Origin: Sulfitobacter sp. DFL-14
Lineage (GTDB): Bacteria > Pseudomonadota > Alphaproteobacteria > Rhodobacterales > Rhodobacteraceae
NCBI RefSeq assembly: GCF_003335585.1
Contig: NZ_QBFD01000024.1
Coordinates: 62,001 to 126,000, forward strand
Length of the DNA stretch: 64,000 bases
Reading direction: 5' to 3'
Part shown: positions 18,074-26,150 of the stretch, piece after piece
How positions within the stretch are numbered: position 1 is the stretch's first letter
Layout: every line of letters begins with the position of its first letter
Translations under genes and position numbers: made by a program
Notes under the pieces: generated by a model
Seen by the model: the letters and a program-made list of their open reading frames with translations, nothing else
Database searches by the model: none
What the model was told of the DNA's origin: nothing

Positions 18074-18881
18074 GCGACAACTCCCTTGATCTGTCCGTGG
18101 CCGCCGCCACCGCGCGGTTCAAAAGCGCAGGAAACCCCGTTTCTGCATCCATCAGCACCTCAAGCGCAGCCTGGGTCGTGCCATTCGGGCTGGTCACATT
18201 GATGCGCAGCTGCGTGGGATCTTCCGCCGCTTCCATGGCCAGCGCCCCGGCCCCGGCGACCGTCGCCTTGGCCAGTTGCAGGGCCAGGTCGCGCGGCAAC
18301 CCCTGGGCCACACCGGCATCCGCCATCGCCTCCATCATGTGAAAGACATAAGCCGGCCCGGAGCCGCTGACCCCGGTCACCGCGTCGATCTGCGCCTCTT
18401 CGGTCAGACGCACAACCTCGCCCACGGCGCTGAGCAGCGCTTCGGCCTCGTCCAGCGCCGCTGCACCGGCAGCGGCATTGCCCACGATGGCCGTGATCCC
18501 GCGCGAAATCGCGGCAGGCGTGTTCGGCATGGCGCGCACGATGGCGGTCTGCGCGCCCAGCACCTCTTCGAAATAGGAAATCGGGGTCCCGGCGGCGACG
18601 CTGACAAACACGGTGCTGCCATTGCCCATGGCCTGCAGGGTCGGCAGGGCCTCTGCCATCATCTGCGGCTTCACCGCCACCAGCACAAGTGCCGGTGTTT
18701 CGGGCAGGGTTTCGTTCAGATGAACCCCCTGCCCCTGCAGCCAGTCAGACGGCACAGGATCCATGACCCAGACAGAGGATGGCGGCAATCCGCGCCCCAG
18801 CCAACCGGCCAGCATGGCCGACCCCATCTTGCCGCAGCCCAGCAAAACCAGGCCCCCGGCAGCAATCCGACTGTCTTTCAT
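18066..18881 (-). CDS. proC: Pyrroline-5-carboxylate reductase
   Basis: Last step of proline synthesis, reducing P5C with NAD(P)H. The 271-aa product has the N-terminal dinucleotide-binding [17 protein letters not shown], the central [13 protein letters not shown], and the C-terminal signature [23 protein letters not shown] at 18881 is chosen; a GTG directly before it is equally spaced from GGGAG and cannot be ruled out. It is probably transcribed with csaA and possibly with the YbjN gene 30 bases upstream. Confidence 0.96.
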   Translation of the reverse strand: MKDSRIAAGGLVLLGCGKMGSAMLAGWLGRGLPPSSVWVMDPVPSDWLQGQGVHLNETLPETPALVLVAVKPQMMAEALPTLQAMGNGSTVFVSVAAGTPISYFEEVLGAQTAIVRAMPNTPAAISRGITAIVGNAAAGAAALDEAEALLSAVGEVVRLTEEAQIDAVTGVSGSGPAYVFHMMEAMADAGVAQGLPRDLALQLAKATVAGAGALAMEAAEDPTQLRINVTSPNGTTQAALEVLMDAETGFPALLNRAVAAATDRSRELSRG

Positions 18882-18915
18882 CACATATCTCCCGCGTTAA
18901 ACTCGCGGGAAACTG

Positions 18916-19416
18916 TTACGCGTGGCCGTAGGCCTCCGCAATGGCGACCTGAAGCGCATCTTTCGGTGTCCGGTCACCCCAGATCAGCAGTTGCAGCGCG
19001 GGGTAATACCGTTCCGCCGACATGACCGCAGCGGTGATCATCATGTCGATCTGCCCGGCAGAGGCATCCTGCCCCCCTGCAAGCACCAGACCATAGCGAT
19101 AGACCATGAGCTTCTGCTCGGCCCAATAGGTAAAGCCCCCCGCCCAGCATTGGTCGTTGATGGAATTGAGCAATTCATAGACCCCGGGCAGGGAATGCTC
19201 CGGCGGGTCCATGTCAAAGGTGCAGATCAGCCGCAGCGTTTCGTCGAACGCAGACCAGGCCAGGGTAATCGAGTAGGTGCGCCACTGGCCCTCGACGGCC
19301 ATGGCAATCTGCTCATCGGAAATCCGGTCGAAATCCCATTCGTGATGGGCCGCCAGATTTTCCACGATATCAATGGGGTGAATGTCTTCTTCAAGGTATT
19401 GCTCGGACAGGGCCAT
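18916..19416 (-). CDS. YbjN domain-containing protein
   Basis: A 166-aa cytoplasmic acidic protein of the YbjN family, with features such as AAHHEWDFDRISDEQIAMAV and WAEQKLMVYRYGLVLAGG. The fold resembles type III secretion chaperones. E. coli YbjN affects motility and stress phenotypes, but no molecular activity is fixed. GAGGTGG precedes the ATG. It sits just upstream of proC in the same direction, and a shared transcript is plausible. Confidence 0.88.
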   Translation of the reverse strand: MALSEQYLEEDIHPIDIVENLAAHHEWDFDRISDEQIAMAVEGQWRTYSITLAWSAFDETLRLICTFDMDPPEHSLPGVYELLNSINDQCWAGGFTYWAEQKLMVYRYGLVLAGGQDASAGQIDMMITAAVMSAERYYPALQLLIWGDRTPKDALQVAIAEAYGHA

Positions 19417-19754
19417 TTCGCCACCTCTTTTTTAGTCCAGAGCCGTGGTGCGCCTGCGCCACCAGCTATGGATGCCTGCACTAATAGGCGGGGAACGTCT
19501 CCACGCCTATACCAGATATGGTGGGCGATAAGCGTGACCTGTGGCAACCTTTTTCTTGGGGATAACTACAATTTGCGGGGGATATCTCCAATATATTGTG
19601 GGAAAAACAATCACTGCCGCAAAATCTTAGCGGTGTTTTTCTTTTTGGCCTGAAATATCCATGCGCTCCCGCGCAAACGGGTGCACGCTCAAGGGCCGGG
19701 TGATCACCCGCCCCTTGCAATAAATTGGAATGGCGCGGCAGCGCCGCCTTTGGG
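19417..19754. other. Intergenic region between ybjN-type gene and ubiK
   Basis: About 340 bases, with AT-rich patches around 19560-19650. No gene or RNA is recognised. The stretch TTTCTTTTTGGCctgAAATATCC (19638-19660 region) resembles TTTCTTTTTGGCaaaAAATATCC before carB, a possible shared motif. GGCGCGGCAGCGCCGCC at 19733-19750, just beyond the ubiK stop, could form a hairpin at the 3' end of ubiK. Confidence 0.45.
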
Positions 19755-20000
19755 TCAGCCCTTCTTCGCGTCCAGCGCGTCGAGCCGCGCCTTGAGCGCC
19801 TCGTTCTCTTCGCGCGCTTTCTGCGCCATCGCACGCACCGCGTCGAATTCCTCGCGGGTCACAAAGTCGCGATCCGCCAGCCAGCGGTCCATCATGCCTT
19901 TCAGCGCGGTTTCAGCCTCGTTCCGGGCCCCCTGTGCCACGCCCATGGCATTGGTCATCATCTGGCTGACGTCGTCGAAAAATTTGTTGCGGGTCTGCAT
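19755..20000 (-). CDS. ubiK: UbiK family accessory factor
   Basis: An 81-aa protein matching the YqiC/UbiK family. It has a short N-terminal amphipathic helix (NKFFDDVSQMMTNAMGVAQG) and a C-terminal coiled coil (TREEFDAVRAMAQKAREENE) ending in basic residues. UbiK helps assemble the ubiquinone biosynthesis complex with UbiJ and binds lipids. CGGAGG precedes the ATG. It is divergent from lgt, 93 bases away. Confidence 0.9.
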   Translation of the reverse strand: MQTRNKFFDDVSQMMTNAMGVAQGARNEAETALKGMMDRWLADRDFVTREEFDAVRAMAQKAREENEALKARLDALDAKKG

Positions 20001-20093
20001 GTCTGGCCTCCGGGGTTCGCTTTCATCCTATATGGGGGCCACTTGTCGCAGGCGCAAGGTTGACTTCCCCGCCGGGGCGCGCTCAATCAGCGC

Positions 20094-20981
20094 ATGATCG
20101 CAATGCTCCCCTTCCCCGAAATCTCGCCCGAGATCTTCTCGATTTCCCTGTTTGGCACAACCTTCGCACTGCGTTGGTATGCGCTGGCCTATATCGTCGG
20201 CATCCTGCTGGGCTGGCGCCTTGTTGTGCGGGCCACCCGGACCCCGCGACTTTGGAAGAACAACACGCCCGTGATGACCCCCTCCCAGGTCGAGGACCTG
20301 CTGTTCTGGGTGATCCTGGGCGTCATCCTGGGCGGGCGGCTGGGCTATGTGCTGTTCTATCAACCCGGGTTCTACCTGACCAACCCGCTGCGCATCCTGC
20401 AGCTTTGGGAAGGCGGCATGTCCTTTCACGGCGGGGCCCTGGGCGTCATCCTTGCCGGATGGCTTTATACCCTGCGCCACAAGATCCCCACCATCCCGAC
20501 CGGCGATATGGTCTGCCTCGGGCTGGCGCCGGGGCTGTTCCTGGGGCGACTGGCCAATTTCATCAATGCCGAGCTTTGGGGCCGGCCGACCGACCTGCCC
20601 TGGGGCGTCGCCTTTCCGACCGATGCCGCGCAATATTGTCCCGATGTGGCCGGACTCTGCGCCCGTCACCCCTCGCAACTCTACGAGGCCCTGCTCGAAG
20701 GGCTGATTCTGGGGGGCCTTCTGGTCTGGATGGCCTGGCGGCGCGGGGCGCTGAAACGCGAAGGGCTGATCGGCGGCACATTCCTCGCCGGTTATGGCAT
20801 CGCCCGTTTTCTGGTCGAATTCGTCCGCCAGCCCGATGCGCAATTCGTCAGTGAGGGCAATCCGCTGGGCCTCGCCTGGCACATGGGCGGCTATGGGCTG
20901 ACCATGGGCCAGATCCTCTGCCTGCCGATGATCCTGGTCGGGGCGTTCCTGATCCTGCGGGCGCGCCGTCGCCCGGCATGA
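20094..20981 (+). CDS. lgt: Prolipoprotein diacylglyceryl transferase
   Basis: Inner membrane enzyme that attaches diacylglycerol from phosphatidylglycerol to the lipobox cysteine of prolipoproteins. The 295-aa polytopic protein shows the Lgt signature [20 protein letters not shown] (about residues 150-169), [10 protein letters not shown], and the HGGALG motif. The start is uncertain: ATG at 20094 lacks a clear binding site, and ATG at 20103 is possible. It is the first gene of a tight three-gene operon, overlapping midA by 4 bases (ATGA). Confidence 0.96.
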   Translation: MIAMLPFPEISPEIFSISLFGTTFALRWYALAYIVGILLGWRLVVRATRTPRLWKNNTPVMTPSQVEDLLFWVILGVILGGRLGYVLFYQPGFYLTNPLRILQLWEGGMSFHGGALGVILAGWLYTLRHKIPTIPTGDMVCLGLAPGLFLGRLANFINAELWGRPTDLPWGVAFPTDAAQYCPDVAGLCARHPSQLYEALLEGLILGGLLVWMAWRRGALKREGLIGGTFLAGYGIARFLVEFVRQPDAQFVSEGNPLGLAWHMGGYGLTMGQILCLPMILVGAFLILRARRRPA

Positions 20982-22039
20982 GCCTGCATGACCATATCGT
21001 CGCGCGCATCCGGGCCGAAGGGCCGATGCGGCTGGATGACTACATGCAGTCCTGCCTGTTGCACCCGCGCTGGGGCTATTACGCCACCCGCGACCCGCTG
21101 GGGGCTGCGGGTGATTTCACCACCGCCCCCGAGATCAGCCAGATGTTCGGCGAAATCATCGGTCTGTCGCTGGCACAGAAATGGCTGGACGATGGCGCGC
21201 CCGCCCCCTTTACCCTGGCGGAACTGGGGCCCGGCCGCGGCACCCTGATGGCAGACATCCTGCGGGCCTGCGCCAAAGTGCCGGGATTTACCGAAGCGGC
21301 GGAAATCCAGCTGATCGAAGCCTCAGACAGCCTGCGACAGATACAGGCCCGGACCCTGGCGGCCTGGCAGGTCACCTGGTCGACCGAGGTGGGCGACCAG
21401 CCGAATCAACCGCTTTACCTGGTGGCGAATGAATTCTTTGACGCGCTGCCGATCCGCCAGTTCGTCCGGGACGGGATGCGGTGGCGCGAACGGCAGGTCG
21501 GCCTGCAGGACGGGGCACTTGCCCTGGGTCTGGGCCCCGCCCAGCCGCAACCGGCGCTGAAGAACAGGATCGAGGACACCCGCGACGGCGATGTTGTCGA
21601 GATCTGCGGTGCCCTGTCGCCAATCCTGTCCCGGATCGCCCCCCGGATCGCACAGCACGGCGGCACTGCGCTGATCATTGATTACGGCGACTGGCGCACG
21701 CTGGGCGACACCTGGCAGGCGGTGCAGGATCACGAACCCACGAACCCGCTGGCCAATCCCGGCGCCGCCGACCTGACCGCACATGTGGATTTCGAAGCGA
21801 TCGCGCTGGCCGCAGCCCCCTGCGCTTACAGCCGTGTCACCCCGCAGGGGGTATTCCTTGAACGGCTGGGCATCACGCAGCGGGCGCAACAACTGGCACA
21901 GAGGCTGACCGGCCCGGCGCTGGACAGCCATATCGCCGCACATCGACGGTTGACGCATCCGCAGGAAATGGGAAACCTCTTCAAAGTGATCGCCCTTTAT
22001 CCGCCAGAGTCGGCAGCGCCACCGGGATTGGAACCATGA
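20978..22039 (+). CDS. MidA/NDUFAF7-type SAM-dependent methyltransferase
   Basis: A 353-aa class I methyltransferase of the family that includes mitochondrial complex I assembly factor NDUFAF7 (MidA). NDUFAF7 methylates an arginine of the NDUFS2 subunit. Seen are the N-terminal [33 protein letters not shown], the SAM site [18 protein letters not shown] and [16 protein letters not shown] bacterial complex I role is inference from family. The gene lies between lgt and pgeF with 4-base overlaps on both sides. Confidence 0.9.
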   Translation: MSLHDHIVARIRAEGPMRLDDYMQSCLLHPRWGYYATRDPLGAAGDFTTAPEISQMFGEIIGLSLAQKWLDDGAPAPFTLAELGPGRGTLMADILRACAKVPGFTEAAEIQLIEASDSLRQIQARTLAAWQVTWSTEVGDQPNQPLYLVANEFFDALPIRQFVRDGMRWRERQVGLQDGALALGLGPAQPQPALKNRIEDTRDGDVVEICGALSPILSRIAPRIAQHGGTALIIDYGDWRTLGDTWQAVQDHEPTNPLANPGAADLTAHVDFEAIALAAAPCAYSRVTPQGVFLERLGITQRAQQLAQRLTGPALDSHIAAHRRLTHPQEMGNLFKVIALYPPESAAPPGLEP

Positions 22040-22791
22040 CACTGGAAATTCTCACGTCGGACAGTCTTGCCCCCCTACGCCACGGGTTTTTCACCCGCGC
22101 GGGCGGTGCATCCTCGGGCGTGTTCGCCGGCCTGAACTGCGGACAGGGCAGTTCGGACCAGCGCGAAATCGTGGCCATCAACCGCAGCCGCGTGGCAGAG
22201 GCCATGGGTGTGGCCCAGGATCACCTGCTGGGCGTGCACCAGGTCCATTCCGCCACCGCGATCACCGTGACCGCACCGCAGGCGGAAAAGCCGAAAGCGG
22301 ATGCGCTGGTCACCGCCACCCCCGGCCTTGCGCTGTCGGTGCTGAGCGCCGATTGCCAGCCTGTGCTGTTTGCAGATGCAAAGGCCGGCGTCATAGGGGC
22401 GGCCCATGCCGGATGGCGGGGCGCGCTGGACGGGGTGCTGCATGCTACCGTTGATGCCATGGTGGCGCTGGGGGCTGCGCGGCCTGACATCACCGCCGTC
22501 ATCGGGCCCTGCATCAGCCAGCGCGCCTATGAGGTCGGTCCGGAATTCTTCGAGGATTTCATTGCCGAGGATCAGGCCTATGCCCGCTACTTTGCCAATG
22601 GCGACGGCGACAGGATGTTGTTCGACCTGCCCGGCTTTGGGCTGAACCGGCTGCGGGCGGCTGGTGTGGGCCATGCGGAATGGACACATCACTGCACCTA
22701 CAGTGATCCGGCACGGTTCTATTCCTATCGCAGATCCACCCATGCCAAGGAGGCCGATTACGGCCGCCTGATCTCTGCCATCACCCTTTGA
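22036..22791 (+). CDS. pgeF: Peptidoglycan editing factor / laccase-domain protein
   Basis: A 251-aa multicopper oxidase-like (DUF152, YfiH) protein. The metal-site residues are present: LSADCQPVLF, GAAHAGWRGALDGV and EWTHHCTYSDPARFYSYRR. YfiH (PgeF) removes wrongly added L-serine from UDP-MurNAc in cell wall synthesis; relatives act on adenosine. Start ATG overlaps the midA stop (ATGA). The operon order lgt-midA-pgeF is recurrent in Rhodobacteraceae to my knowledge. The roughly 280 bases downstream hold no other gene before the small ORF at 23075. Confidence 0.93.
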   Translation: MTLEILTSDSLAPLRHGFFTRAGGASSGVFAGLNCGQGSSDQREIVAINRSRVAEAMGVAQDHLLGVHQVHSATAITVTAPQAEKPKADALVTATPGLALSVLSADCQPVLFADAKAGVIGAAHAGWRGALDGVLHATVDAMVALGAARPDITAVIGPCISQRAYEVGPEFFEDFIAEDQAYARYFANGDGDRMLFDLPGFGLNRLRAAGVGHAEWTHHCTYSDPARFYSYRRSTHAKEADYGRLISAITL

Positions 22792-23074
22792 TTTTGACGC
22801 AATTGGGGCAGTTATGGCCCCCTTCCTGCCCGAATGATCCGGTCGCAAAGCGGAAACAATCCTGCAAAAGCGGCAAGATTGGCCACGAAGCACCAATGAT
22901 TTTCAATAAAACAAGGGCTTTGCGCAATTGAGGCGGTGCGGTCACAAATGACCGGCCCAATGATGAAGCTTTCTTGAAAATTCTCATCAAACGCCAAAAA
23001 CCCGCCCGATTGGTCCGGCATATTGATCCTCAAGCAAGGGCAGCGACCCGAAAATACAGACCGAGGATGAGACA

Positions 23075-23221
23075 ATGAAGACCAACACACGCTTTATCAA
23101 GAACGTCGTCGAAACCGCAGCCAAGAATGACACCGTGATGCCCTGGGCGCGCGGCGCACGCCGGAAGGCTTTCATCGCCAAGCGCAACGCATCCGAAACA
23201 TCGGCGCGCAAGTCTGCCTGA
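23075..23221 (+). CDS. Small 48-aa basic protein, probably real
   Basis: This short frame encodes MKTNTRFIKNVVETAAKNDT followed by a strongly basic stretch (WARGARRKAFIAKRNASE). It is supported by a GAGGA site 6-8 bases before ATG, codon usage typical of neighbours, and a textbook intrinsic terminator 51 bases downstream. The protein has about a dozen Arg/Lys residues, so RNA, DNA or membrane binding is possible, but no family function is known to me. Similar small ORFs seem to occur in other Rhodobacteraceae (recollection, not checked). Confidence 0.7.
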   Translation: MKTNTRFIKNVVETAAKNDTVMPWARGARRKAFIAKRNASETSARKSA

Positions 23222-23272
23222 ACACCGCACCAGCCTCCCCGAAGCGACCAGTTTCGCTGGTACGAGTGCATA

Positions 23273-23309
23273 CCCCCCACGCGTTGATTCGCGCGGGGGG
23301 TCTTTTTTT
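23273..23309 (+). terminator. Strong intrinsic terminator after the 48-aa ORF
   Basis: CCCCCCACGCG and CGCGCGGGGGG form a long GC stem with a 6-base loop (TTGATT), followed by TCTTTTTTT. It isolates the small ORF as its own short transcript. The rest of the gap to 23526 is AT-richer and presumably holds the promoter of the Hint gene. Confidence 0.93.
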
Positions 23310-23526
23310 GCGTGAAATGTGGCAGCGTCACGCGGAAATGGGGAAACAGAACGGCGAAAATCCACCAAATTGGCCTTAAATGGGGCATTAATGTTCGACA
23401 AACTTTGACAATCTAACCCTTTCATGACGATTTAAGCCTCGTAGAAGACATGAAATGACGAATGTTATTTCCGTTGTTGTCGGTGGGGGCCGACACGGAT
23501 GTGACCTACCTTGGAAGGGTGATCGC

Positions 23527-24315
23527 ATGAATATTACTGCTGCCTCGGGCGCCCGCCTGCAGACCAGACTGAAAGCACCGCGCGGGTTCGACCTGAACGC
23601 GCCGGGCCCCGCAAACGGCGGGCTGCGCGCAACGGCCCCCATGCCAATGCGCAATTTCGAAATAGCGGCGTTGCGGACGGACGGTTCGCTTTACATCGGA
23701 CAGGACAGGGCACCGGCCATTCCATTGTTCGAATCCGCCTTTTCCGCCTTTGCACGCGGCACGCTGATCCAGACCGTCAATGGCGAGGTCGCGGTAGAGG
23801 ATCTGCAGCCCGGCGACATGATCAACACCTCCACCGGCGAACCGGCCAAGCTGATCTGGATCGGTTCCTCCAGCTTCGTGCCCGCCGACGCGGGCCGCCG
23901 GATGCCGCTGGTACGGATCATGGCCGACAGCTTCGGACAGGGGCGCCCCTCTTCCTTCCTGACCGTCGGGCCGGGCGCAAGGGTGCTGCACACCCCCCAT
24001 CACCTGCGGTCCGAGGCCGGTGGCACAAGGATGCTGACCTCGGTCCGGGAGTTCGTGGATGGTGTGAACGTGATCGAGATTGTACCGCCAACGCCTGTGC
24101 GGCTGTTTCACATCTGCCTGGACCGGCATGCCGCGATCAATGCAGGCGGGCTTGAGATGGAAACCTTTCACCCCGGTGCCAATGCCACACGGACGGTGAC
24201 CCATTCGCTGCGCGACCGTTTCCTGGGGATGTTTCCGCGCATCAGCCACATCACCGACTTCGGCCCGCTGGCCCATCCGCGCGCGCCGGAACCTGAAAAC
24301 GGTCAGGTCGCCTGA
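23527..24315 (+). CDS. Hint-domain protein without the catalytic cysteine
   Basis: A 262-aa protein with a Hint (Hedgehog/intein) domain common in Rhodobacteraceae. The domain starts near residue 77 at FARGTLIQTVNGEVAVEDLQ, then PGDMINT and ends around HHLRSE. The usual first residue of the splicing domain is Cys (CFxxGT); here the aligned position is Ala, so self-cleavage is not expected by the normal mechanism. Similar stand-alone Hint proteins often sit beside RTX-type secreted proteins, but none is adjacent here. Start ATG at 23527 has GGAAGGG at 7 bases; the longer frame from 23455 lacks one. Confidence 0.82.
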   Translation: MNITAASGARLQTRLKAPRGFDLNAPGPANGGLRATAPMPMRNFEIAALRTDGSLYIGQDRAPAIPLFESAFSAFARGTLIQTVNGEVAVEDLQPGDMINTSTGEPAKLIWIGSSSFVPADAGRRMPLVRIMADSFGQGRPSSFLTVGPGARVLHTPHHLRSEAGGTRMLTSVREFVDGVNVIEIVPPTPVRLFHICLDRHAAINAGGLEMETFHPGANATRTVTHSLRDRFLGMFPRISHITDFGPLAHPRAPEPENGQVA

Positions 24316-24351
24316 AGCCACGCCGCGACGGCGTCCTCCGGGGCCTGCGCC

Positions 24352-24852
24352 TCAGGGGGACGTTTTCAGGCGTTCTTCCAGAACATCGAAGGGCACGCCG
24401 GGTTCATCCTTGGCACCGCGGATCACCAGGCTGGTCTTGACGCTGGCCACATTCGGGGTGGTCAGCAGCTTGCCGGTCAAAAAGCTTTGAAAGCTGGACA
24501 GGTCCGGGGCCACACATTTGATGATGAAGTCGACTTCGCCGTTCAGCATGTGACATTCACGGACCAGGGGCCAGTCGCGGCATTTCTGCTCAAAGGCGCT
24601 CAGGTCCGCTTCGGCCTGGCTGGCCAGCCCGACCATCGCAAAGACCTGAACCTCGAAGCCCAGTTCGCGGGCATCGACATCGGCGTGATAGCCCCGGATG
24701 TAGCCTTGTTCCTCCAGCGTGCGGACCCGGCGCAGGCAGGGCGGTGCTGAAATGCCGACCCGCTTGGCCAGCTCGACGTTGGTCATCCGCCCATCGGCCT
24801 GCAATTCGGCCAGAATTTTCCGATCAATCGGATCAAGCCGTGTACCTGCCAT
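24352..24852 (-). CDS. Lrp/AsnC family transcriptional regulator
   Basis: A 166-aa regulator. It has an N-terminal winged helix-turn-helix (LDPIDRKILAELQADGRMTN, then VELAKRVGISAPPCLRRVRT) and a C-terminal RAM ligand-binding domain (for example FEVQVFAMVGLASQAEADLS). Lrp-type proteins respond to amino acids and form octamers. It is divergent from trxB, so the shared 219-base spacer may carry its autoregulatory operator. Target genes are unknown. Confidence 0.92.
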   Translation of the reverse strand: MAGTRLDPIDRKILAELQADGRMTNVELAKRVGISAPPCLRRVRTLEEQGYIRGYHADVDARELGFEVQVFAMVGLASQAEADLSAFEQKCRDWPLVRECHMLNGEVDFIIKCVAPDLSSFQSFLTGKLLTTPNVASVKTSLVIRGAKDEPGVPFDVLEERLKTSP

Positions 24853-24898
24853 GATGTCCCCCGTGGTATTTGCGATTCTTATATCAGCGCGGCGATTC

Positions 24899-24925
24899 TG
24901 CGCAATATTGTTTCGTATTCGCGCA
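24899..24925. promoter_or_regulatory. Candidate Lrp-type operator
   Basis: TGCGCAATATTGTTTCGTAT followed by TCGCGCA has inverted TGCGC/GCGCA ends around an AT-rich centre, 46 bases upstream of the lrp-like start. GATTCTT and AAGAATC also face each other around it. The position and symmetry suggest an autoregulatory site; the match is imperfect. Confidence 0.3.
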
Positions 24926-25071
24926 AGAATCTTCCAGAGTCGACACTTAGCGCCGGCATCCGGGGATGAAAAGCCCTATTGGCCCGGCTTCCGGCCCCTC
25001 CAACGGGGGTTTAAGCGGCGGCGGAGCTTGTCTATATGACGAGGGCTGCAACAGATGTTCGGGGGTGCCGT

Positions 25072-26082
25072 ATGGCCGAGACACGCAAAACCAAGGTTCT
25101 GATCATTGGCTCAGGCCCGGCAGGCTACACGGCCGGTGTCTATGCCAGCCGCGCCATGCTGGAGCCTATTCTGGTACAGGGGATCGAACCGGGCGGCCAG
25201 CTGACCACCACCACGGAGGTCGAGAACTGGCCCGGCGACAGCGAAGTTCAGGGCCCCGATCTGATGATGCGCATGCAGGACCACGCCAAGGCCATGGGCA
25301 CCGAGATCATCGGCGATATCATCACCGATCTGGACCTGTCCAGCCGTCCGTTCCACGCCAGGGGCGACAGCGGCACGACCTATATCGCCGACGCGGTGAT
25401 CCTTGCCACCGGCGCGCGGGCGAAATGGCTTGGCCTGCCGACGGAGGACAAGTTCAAGGGTTTCGGCGTCAGCGCCTGTGCGACCTGCGACGGCTTCTTC
25501 TATCGCGGTCAGGAGATCGTCGTGGTCGGCGGTGGCAATACAGCCGTGGAAGAGGCGCTGTTCCTGACCAACTTCGCCTCCAAGGTGACGCTGATCCATC
25601 GCCGCGACGAACTGCGTGCCGAGAAGATCCTGATCGACCGGCTGATGAAAAACCCCAAGATCGAACCGCTGTGGTTCCATGAACTGCACGAGGTCTATGG
25701 CACCGACAGCCCGCTGGGTGTCGAGGGCATCAAGGTAAAACATGTTGAAACCGGTGAGATCGCGGACATCCCCGCCAAGGGCGTCTTCATCGCCATCGGC
25801 CACGCACCGGCTAACGAACTGGTCAAGGACGTGCTGGAAACCCACATGGGCGGCTATGTCGTGACCAAGCCCGACAGCACCGAAACCTCGATTCCCGGTG
25901 TTTTTGCCGCTGGCGACCTCACCGACCACAAGTACCGGCAGGCGGTGACCAGCGCCGGCATGGGCTGCATGGCAGCGCTGGAAGCGGAACGGTTCCTGGC
26001 CGAAATGGGCGACGATGTGGAAATCCAGGGCGGCAAGGACACCTCGCTGCCCCTGGGCCATGGCGCACAGGTGGCTGAATAG
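25072..26082 (+). CDS. trxB: Thioredoxin-disulfide reductase
   Basis: Reduces thioredoxin with NADPH through FAD. The 336-aa protein has the FAD fingerprint VLIIGSGPAGYTAGVYASRA, the redox pair in SACATCDGFFY, the NADPH motif VVVGGGNTAVEEALF, and the C-terminal FAD segment GVFAAGDLTDHKYRQAVTSA. The start MAETRKTK fits family length; an in-frame ATG 12 codons earlier has no support. A redox-linked cyclase gene follows in the same direction after 68 bases without a terminator, so the two may be co-transcribed. Confidence 0.96.
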   Translation: MAETRKTKVLIIGSGPAGYTAGVYASRAMLEPILVQGIEPGGQLTTTTEVENWPGDSEVQGPDLMMRMQDHAKAMGTEIIGDIITDLDLSSRPFHARGDSGTTYIADAVILATGARAKWLGLPTEDKFKGFGVSACATCDGFFYRGQEIVVVGGGNTAVEEALFLTNFASKVTLIHRRDELRAEKILIDRLMKNPKIEPLWFHELHEVYGTDSPLGVEGIKVKHVETGEIADIPAKGVFIAIGHAPANELVKDVLETHMGGYVVTKPDSTETSIPGVFAAGDLTDHKYRQAVTSAGMGCMAALEAERFLAEMGDDVEIQGGKDTSLPLGHGAQVAE

Positions 26083-26102
26083 GCCACCACCACCCATCTT
26101 GA

Positions 26103-26148
26103 CCTGCTCCTTGCCTCCCCGCAAAGTCTGACCAACGCAAGGAGCAGG
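26103..26148 (+). promoter_or_regulatory. Inverted repeat that would sequester the SD of the redox cyclase
   Basis: CCTGCTCCTTGC (26103-26114) and GCAAGGAGCAGG (26137-26148) are perfect 12-base complements with a 22-base loop. The right arm contains the only Shine-Dalgarno sequence (AAGGAG) of the gene starting at 26151, two bases after the stem. In RNA the stem would hide the ribosome binding site. There is no T run after it, so a terminator role is less likely. Confidence 0.75.
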
Positions 26149-26150
26149 AC

